Below are positions 59,363 through 64,000 of a stretch of 64,000 nt of DNA, piece after piece. The first letter of the stretch is position 1, and each line of letters opens with the position of its first letter. Source of the DNA: Palsa-461 sp036844945 (GTDB taxonomy: Bacteria; Actinomycetota; Acidimicrobiia; Acidimicrobiales; RAAP-2); contig DAIUEV010000002.1 in the NCBI GenBank assembly GCA_036844945.1, forward strand, positions 1 to 64,000. The letters run 5' to 3'. Under the pieces are notes generated by a model that saw only the letters and a program-made list of their open reading frames with translations, had not been told where the DNA came from and made no database searches. A program made the translations under genes and the position numbers.

Positions 59363-59655
59363 CCACTACCCACCTCGAGCACGCCGACCACGCCCACGTC
59401 CACGGTGACGGCTGCGGCCATGTCGCGGTCCCCCACGGCGATCACGTCGACTACATCCACGACGGGCACCTTCACGCCGCCCACGACGGGCACTTCGACG
59501 AGTGCATCACCGAGGGCCACACCGAACACCCTGGACACGATCACACCCACGGGGAAGCCTGCGGACATGTCGCCGTCCCCCACGACGATCACGTCGACTA
59601 CCTACACGACGGGCATCGCCATGCCTCCCACGACGGCCATTGGGACGACCACTGA
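59359..59655 (+). CDS. Histidine-rich repeat protein of the zinc operon
   Basis: 98 residues, 27 of them His, plus many Asp/Glu and 3 Cys. Two near-identical units, CGHVAVPHGDHVDYIHDGHLHAAHDGHF and its copy in the second half (starting at about residue 20 and 69), are joined by an acidic His-rich linker. No signal peptide, membrane segment or known domain is seen, so it is presumably cytosolic. GGAGGAACAACC precedes ATG 59359. Encoded between two metal-sensing regulators, it probably binds and stores or buffers zinc; a chaperone role is an alternative. The family is not recognised. Confidence 0.85.
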   Translation: MTTTHLEHADHAHVHGDGCGHVAVPHGDHVDYIHDGHLHAAHDGHFDECITEGHTEHPGHDHTHGEACGHVAVPHDDHVDYLHDGHRHASHDGHWDDH

Positions 59656-59672
59656 GCCCCCGTACAGACGCA

Positions 59673-60107
59673 ATGGTGATCGCTGCCGACGCTGAGGGTC
59701 AGCCGCGTAGGGCGCCCCAAGAGCGCTCGACGCGGCAAAAGCGCGCCCTCGCCGCCGTCTTAGAAGCCTCCGACGGGTTCCGCTCCGCTCAAGAACTCCA
59801 CGCCGAACTCCAAGCCCACGGCGAGAACGTCGCGCTCACCACCGTCTACAACCAAGTGCGGGCACTCGCCGATGCCGGCGAGCTCGACGCCCTACGAAGC
59901 GACGATGGCGAAACTCGTTACCGTCGCTGCGCCACCGGCGAGCACCACCACCACCTCGTCTGCCGCCACTGCGGCAGCGCAATCGAAGTCGAAGGACCAG
60001 AGGTCGAACGGTGGGCCACGAGGACTGGCAACGAGCACGGTTTTATCGACGTCACCCATACCGTCGAGATCATCGGCACCTGCCCTGATTGCGCATCCCC
60101 TAGCTGA
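59673..60107 (+). CDS. zur: Zinc uptake regulator, Fur family (Zur/FurB)
   Basis: 144 residues from ATG 59673. Helix-turn-helix region RSAQELHAELQAHGENVALTTVYNQVRALADAGELD, then the regulatory site Asp72, Cys86 and two of the His91-94 run, and the structural zinc site Cys97, Cys100, Cys137, Cys140 (HLVCRHCG, GTCPDC). This residue set matches mycobacterial FurB (Zur) and not Fur. It would repress the importer when zinc is sufficient. Mycobacteria also have smtB-furB operons, but without the His-rich protein in between. Confidence 0.92.
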   Translation: MVIAADAEGQPRRAPQERSTRQKRALAAVLEASDGFRSAQELHAELQAHGENVALTTVYNQVRALADAGELDALRSDDGETRYRRCATGEHHHHLVCRHCGSAIEVEGPEVERWATRTGNEHGFIDVTHTVEIIGTCPDCASPS

Positions 60108-60110
60108 CCG

Positions 60111-60287
60111 ATGCAGGCAGTACACGCGCTGTCGGTCGGCCTCCTCCTCACCCTCGTGGGCTTCTTCATCACGAGCCTCCCCTTCTTTGCCTGCGGGGAT
60201 GACCAGGGTGCTCACGGGTCTCGCCGCACGACGCCGCACGGCGGTCTGAGCGCCTGGCGCCCCCATTGCGCTCGTCCCGGACACTAG
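60111..60287 (+). CDS. Possible small membrane protein after zur
   Basis: A 58-codon frame starting three bases after the zur stop. The first 30 residues, with ALSVGLLLTLVGFFITSLPFFA, could be a membrane helix, and the rest is basic and His-containing. There is no clear ribosome-binding site. It could be a real small gene translated by coupling or a chance frame. Confidence 0.3.
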   Translation: MQAVHALSVGLLLTLVGFFITSLPFFACGDDQGAHGSRRTTPHGGLSAWRPHCARPGH

Positions 60288-60298
60288 GGACGACCACC

Positions 60299-60817
60299 GT
60301 GCACGACCGCCTCCGCTCGCTCTTCACCTTCCCCAACCCGGTCAACGAGCTGGCCGCGCGCACCGTGGCGGCCGGGGTGGTCGTGATGGCGACGGTGGCG
60401 GTCGCCGCCGGCGTGCCGTGGATGCTGGTGCCGATCGCCTACGGGTTCTGGGCCCGGGTGCTCACCGGGCCGACCCTGAGCCCGCTCGGCCAGCTCGCCA
60501 CCCGGGTGGTTGTGCCGGCCCTCGGGTGGGCGCCCCGGCCGACCCCCGGGCCTCCGAAGCGGTTCGCCCAGGCGATGGGGGCGGCGATGAGCACCGCCGC
60601 GGTCGCCCTCTGGGCCACCGCCGGATGGTCGGTGGCCCGGTATGTCCTGGTGCCGCTGATCGTGGCGGCCCTCCTCGAGTCGGCCCTCGGTCTGTGCCTC
60701 GGCTGCCGGGTGTTCGCGCTGCTGATGCGGGCCGGGGTCATCCCCGAGCGGGTCTGCCGGGAGTGCGCCGACCTCGGGTGGCGCCAGCGCGACCTGGCCG
60801 GCGGACCGGCAGGCTGA
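60299..60817 (+). CDS. DUF4395-family membrane protein
   Basis: 172 residues from GTG 60299. FPNPVNELAARTVAAGVV at the start, and LESALGLCLGCRVFALLMRAGVIPERVCRECADL at the end, with four cysteines of which three are in CLGC and CREC type pairs, match the DUF4395 family of small integral membrane proteins (about four helices). Such proteins are often encoded near thioredoxin- or sulfur-transfer genes. No function is established. It lies downstream of zur, perhaps independently transcribed. Confidence 0.85.
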   Translation: MHDRLRSLFTFPNPVNELAARTVAAGVVVMATVAVAAGVPWMLVPIAYGFWARVLTGPTLSPLGQLATRVVVPALGWAPRPTPGPPKRFAQAMGAAMSTAAVALWATAGWSVARYVLVPLIVAALLESALGLCLGCRVFALLMRAGVIPERVCRECADLGWRQRDLAGGPAG

Positions 60818-60987
60818 GCCGGCAGATCGACCGGCCCGCCTCGCGCCAGGGTTTGTGGAGCGCCCCGGCGCAGGGGCTCGGCATGGTCGGCCGCCGACCA
60901 GACGGCTGCCCGCACTCGGCCGTCACCGCGGCCGCGGCTCGAACGACGCCCGCCCGAGCGACCATGGTTCGAGCCGTCAGGTCGCGG

Positions 60988-62205
60988 TTAGGAGTGTGGC
61001 GGCGTGACGCAGTCGGGCTTGAGACCGTAGGGCGTCGTGAACTTGCTGCCCTGAGCCTTGATCCAGAACCAGCAGTGGACCGGGTTGGGCACGCCCTTCT
61101 TGTAGGTGAGCGGCGGCGCCATCCCGTTCAGGGTCTGGTTGTGGAACGTGTAGAGGCCCTTGTAGATCTCGGCCGTCGTGATCGGGCTGCTCGACCCGGC
61201 GTTGGCCGCCTTCACCGCCTGGGCCAGCACCAGTCCCGTGATCCAGTTCTGGATGGTGCCGTCGGTGTAGTTGGAGTTGGTCAGCGTCGCTGGGTAGTAC
61301 TTCTTCATCGCGTTGACGAAGGTCTTTACGCCGGGAACGGCCGTGTCGAAGTAGGGGACGTCGTCCTCGGCGCCCAAGAAGTGGTTCTGGAAGCCCGGCG
61401 AGACGGGGAATGCGCCAGAGATCGCGGCACCGCCCGCCACGTACCAGGGGTTGTAGCCCTGCGTGACGCAGTTCTGCCCGACCCGCTCGGCCACGAAGGC
61501 CGCGTCGGCGACGTTCAGCACCTGCACGCCGGCCTGCTTGGCCGCCAGGCACTGCGCGGTGTAGTTAGGCGCTGAGTAGGAGATCGAAGAAACGTAGCCG
61601 ACGGTCAGTCCGTAGGCCTTGGCGTCGGCCCGGAATGACGGCACCCCCTGCTGGCAGACCGTCGATTCGGCGCAATAGAACTGGCCGACGTTCTTGAGAC
61701 CGATCTTCTTGGCTGCGGCCATGTAGAAGAGGAAGTAGGTGTCCACAGTCTCCCCCGGGGTGAACCAGTTCGGGTCGCTCAGGAACAGGTCCGAGGTGGA
61801 CGAGCCGCCGATCACCGGGATGTGGTGCTGGTCGACGAACGATGCGAACGCGGTGTCGCCCTGGGAGTCGTCGAGGAGGACCGAGATGTGGTCCTGCGTG
61901 ACCATCTGCTCGACGTTGGTCAGCGCGGTGCCCGGGTTGGCGGCGTCATCCTTCAGGACGACGCTGATCTGGTGGCCGTTCAGCCCCCCGTGCGCATTCT
62001 CGTATTTGGCCCAGGCCTCGAACCCGGGCGGGCTCACGGCGATGCCGGGCCCGAGCGGCCCGGTGCAGCTACAGGCGATGCCGATCGTGATCGGCGCCCC
62101 CGTCGCGGCGCCAGCGGTCGAGCCGGAACCGACCCCGATCAGTTGGCCGCTCAGGACGAACAGCGAGCTGGCGGCGAGTAGCAACCGGTATCCAAGTGTG
62201 CGCAC
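60988..62205 (-). CDS. Branched-chain-amino-acid-type ABC substrate-binding protein
   Basis: 405 residues from GTG 62205 (a GGGGGG run upstream). A signal peptide (LLLAASSLFVLSGQL...) precedes the Peripla_BP_6 fold: APITIGIACSCTGPLGPG (strand 1), HQISVVLKDDAANPGTALTNVEQMVTQDHISVLLDD and IPVIGGSSTSD. Several cysteine pairs suggest exported folding with disulfides. It is downstream of livF on the same strand. Ligands in this family include amino acids, amides and short acyl compounds. Confidence 0.85.
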   Translation of the reverse strand: MRTLGYRLLLAASSLFVLSGQLIGVGSGSTAGAATGAPITIGIACSCTGPLGPGIAVSPPGFEAWAKYENAHGGLNGHQISVVLKDDAANPGTALTNVEQMVTQDHISVLLDDSQGDTAFASFVDQHHIPVIGGSSTSDLFLSDPNWFTPGETVDTYFLFYMAAAKKIGLKNVGQFYCAESTVCQQGVPSFRADAKAYGLTVGYVSSISYSAPNYTAQCLAAKQAGVQVLNVADAAFVAERVGQNCVTQGYNPWYVAGGAAISGAFPVSPGFQNHFLGAEDDVPYFDTAVPGVKTFVNAMKKYYPATLTNSNYTDGTIQNWITGLVLAQAVKAANAGSSSPITTAEIYKGLYTFHNQTLNGMAPPLTYKKGVPNPVHCWFWIKAQGSKFTTPYGLKPDCVTPPHS

Positions 62206-62322
62206 GAGACCCCCCGGCCCGACTCGATGGCTGAGTATCGAGAGCACAGACGCTACGCGGTGGTCATGGAAGTGTCCAGGGATTGTCAAGTGCCGACGAT
62301 GGCGACGGGCCGCATCGGCTGC

Positions 62323-63036
62323 TCACGGGCCGGACGCTGGCTCAGCCCCGATACCCAGGTATTGCTCGAAGACGTCTTCAGCGCGCAGGTCCTTCGACGC
62401 ACGCGACGACACGATCTGGCCCCGGCTGAGGACATAGACCCAGTCGGCCAACTCGAGCGCCCGGGTCACGTACTGCTCGACCAGGAGCAGCGAGACCCCG
62501 GTCGACGCGATGCGGCGCACCGTGTCGAAGACGCGGTCCACGACGAGTGGCGCAAGCCCGAGCGACGCCTCGTCGATGAGGACGACCTTCGGTTCCGAGA
62601 CGATCGTCCGTACGAGGGCGAGCATCTGCTGCTCGCCGCCGCTCAGGCTCGCCGCCACCTGGTGCAGCCGGTTCCCGAGCTCGGGGAACGCGACCACCGC
62701 CCGTTCAATGGAGTCGGACTCCTTGCCCTTGGGCGATTGGAGGATGAGGTTCTCGCGCACCGACAGCGACGGGAAGATCCCGCGGCCCTCGGGCAGGAGG
62801 CACATGCCCTTGCGGGCCCGGACGCTTGCCCGTAGCGCCGTCAGGTCCTCACCGTCGAGGACCACCCGGCCCCGGATCGCCCCGATGAGGCCCGACGCGA
62901 CCCGCAGAGTGGTGGACTTGCCGGCGCCGTTGGGACCGAGGAGCGCAACGACCGTTGCGTCCGGGACCGAGATGGTCACGTCGCGCAGCACGACGGTGTC
63001 GCCGTAGCCGGCCGTCACGTTGTCGATCTCGAGCAC
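62323..63036 (-). CDS. livF: Branched-chain-type ABC transporter ATP-binding protein LivF
   Basis: 237 residues from GTG 63036. The ABC features are complete: GPNGAGKST, signature LSGGEQQML, VVLIDEASLGLAP and a Q-loop-like LLPEGRGIFPSLSVRENL, diagnostic of LivF-type ATPases. Forms a pair with the LivG-type ATPase encoded 35 bases upstream (to the right, same strand). Confidence 0.94.
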   Translation of the reverse strand: MLEIDNVTAGYGDTVVLRDVTISVPDATVVALLGPNGAGKSTTLRVASGLIGAIRGRVVLDGEDLTALRASVRARKGMCLLPEGRGIFPSLSVRENLILQSPKGKESDSIERAVVAFPELGNRLHQVAASLSGGEQQMLALVRTIVSEPKVVLIDEASLGLAPLVVDRVFDTVRRIASTGVSLLLVEQYVTRALELADWVYVLSRGQIVSSRASKDLRAEDVFEQYLGIGAEPASGP

Positions 63037-63071
63037 GAAGCCGTCCTTTCCGTTCTGTCGGGTCGGGACCC

Positions 63072-63992
63072 TCAGACCGGGTTGGCCGCGTCGTCGGCCC
63101 GACGCTCCTCGGCCTGCTCGCGGAACGCCTCGGCCTCCTGCTCGACCCCCTCGGAGCCGAGGTAGGCGTCCCGGACCACCGAGCTCGCCAGCATCTCCGT
63201 CGGCGTGCCCTCGAAGATCAACTCGCCGAAATCGAGCACGAAGATGTTGGCGCAGACCTGCCGGACGAGGGACATGTCGTGCTCGACAAGCAGGATGCCC
63301 AAGCCGCGCTCGGCCACGACTGCGGTGAGGATGTCGCCGAATTGCTCGGTCTCGCTCGGGTCGAGGCCGGCCGAGGGCTCGTCCAAGAGCAGCATGTCGA
63401 AGGGGCCTGCGAGCACCCGGGTCAGCTCCACCATGCGCCGGCGTCCGGTCGGCAAAAGACCGGCCTGGAGCTCGGCCAGCGGTGCGACGCCGGTCAGTTC
63501 CATGGCCTCGCCGACGGCTCGGCGGACAGCGACCCGGTCTGCCCGCCGGCTCACCAACTGGCTCACCGGATTGGCGCCGGCGAGATGCGCCTCCCGGCCC
63601 AGTTCGACGTTCTCGCGCACGGTCAGCGAGTTGAAGAGTTCGGCCCGCTGGAAGGTGCGACCGAGGCCGAGCCTCGACCGGCCGGCTGGGCTGAGGTCCG
63701 TGACGTCCCGGCCGTGCAGGACCACCCGCCCGTTTGTCGGCTTGAGGAGACCTGAGCAGGCGTTGAACGTCGTCGTCTTGCCGGCACCGTTGGGTCCGAC
63801 CAGTCCGGTGATCCTCGCCATCGGCGCCTCGAAGCTGACCGACTGGACCGCCGCCACCCCACCGAAGCGCACCGACAGGTCCCGGACCTCGAGGCCGGCC
63901 GTCGGGGCGGCGGACCGGCGCCCCTCGCTGACCGCGGCCGACCGAAGGTCCGGCTGGACGATCGTCGTCGCCGCGGTGGCCGCGAGGAGCAC
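63072..63992 (-). CDS. livG: Branched-chain-type ABC transporter ATP-binding protein LivG (5' end near window edge)
   Basis: At least 306 residues. Walker A GPNGAGKTT, FNACSGLLKPTNGRVVLHGRDVTDLSPAGRSRLGLGRTFQ, Walker B MLLLDEPSAGLD and VEHDMSLVRQVC are LivG-typical, while the signature reads LLPTGRRRMVEL rather than LSYGQQR. A GTG at 63992 opens the frame, but the frame stays open to the window edge, and the first 25 residues are hydrophobic (VLLAATAATTIV), so it may continue an upstream LivM permease in a fusion. Confidence 0.85.
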   Translation of the reverse strand: MLLAATAATTIVQPDLRSAAVSEGRRSAAPTAGLEVRDLSVRFGGVAAVQSVSFEAPMARITGLVGPNGAGKTTTFNACSGLLKPTNGRVVLHGRDVTDLSPAGRSRLGLGRTFQRAELFNSLTVRENVELGREAHLAGANPVSQLVSRRADRVAVRRAVGEAMELTGVAPLAELQAGLLPTGRRRMVELTRVLAGPFDMLLLDEPSAGLDPSETEQFGDILTAVVAERGLGILLVEHDMSLVRQVCANIFVLDFGELIFEGTPTEMLASSVVRDAYLGSEGVEQEAEAFREQAEERRADDAANPV

Positions 63993-64000
63993 GGCGGGCT

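Noticed and set aside
1..64000. tRNA, rRNA, CRISPR arrays, insertion sequences or prophage
   Set aside because: None seen on either strand by eye; no transposase or integrase motifs, no regularly spaced repeats, no ribosomal RNA stretches. A covariance-model search was not possible here.

Overview
The window is high-GC DNA with GTG starts, leaderless-type promoters and an actinobacterial gene repertoire: mycofactocin biosynthesis, an F420-type luciferase-like oxidoreductase, a mycothiol-dependent-isomerase domain, HadA/HadB-like MaoC proteins, FurB-like Zur and SmtB. It most likely comes from an uncultured or lightly studied actinobacterium; an Acidimicrobiia-like lineage is a guess. Two runs of exactly 100 N (4457-4556 and 19167-19266) mark a scaffolded draft assembly. 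No rRNA, tRNA, CRISPR array or intact insertion sequence was seen.

Layout. 1-6.5 kb: the end of a DrrA-type ABC ATPase, an amidase, then a nucleobase/nucleoside salvage island (adenosine deaminase, NCS1 permease, phosphoribosyltransferase, fungal-type cytosine deaminase, uracil phosphoribosyltransferase). 6.5-12.3 kb: an alpha/beta-hydrolase and a CUT2 (ribose-type) ABC importer. 12.4-22.1 kb: a dispersed but nearly complete mycofactocin locus. It contains mftA (40 codons), mftB, mftC, mftE and a mycofactocin-coupled SDR in one minus-strand operon. After an amidohydrolase and a HAD hydrolase come mftF, mftD and an NDMA-type alcohol dehydrogenase, the expected client enzyme. 22.2-26.6 kb: a MarR regulator with a perfect 17-bp operator and a two-gene heterodimeric ABC exporter. 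26.6-48.5 kb: catabolic genes (SDRs, thiolases, acyl-CoA dehydrogenases, MaoC hydratases, TauD and PhyH dioxygenases, amidohydrolase, Gfo/Idh oxidoreductase, enoyl-CoA hydratase), consistent with breakdown of acyl-CoA-activated lipophilic substrates, plus a DHA2 drug exporter.

48.6-55.2 kb: PhzF-like protein, a membrane family-2 glycosyltransferase carrying an N-terminal MshEN (cyclic-di-GMP-binding type) domain, an overlapping polytopic membrane protein, another acyl-CoA dehydrogenase and a small monooxygenase-fold protein. 55.3-60.3 kb: a transition-metal locus with a four-gene importer (znuA-C-B-B type) divergent from smtB, a 98-residue protein with 27 histidines in two repeats, and zur. 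60.3-64 kb: a DUF4395 protein and part of a branched-chain-amino-acid-type importer (livG, livF and a binding protein).

The strongest candidates for new biology are the His-rich repeat protein encoded between the zinc sensors SmtB and Zur and opposite a metal importer, and the MshEN-glycosyltransferase pair. The mycofactocin locus is known biology in an unusual arrangement. Its mftF is cut by a gap that appears to be artificial, because the two contig ends share an identical 55-base overlap.
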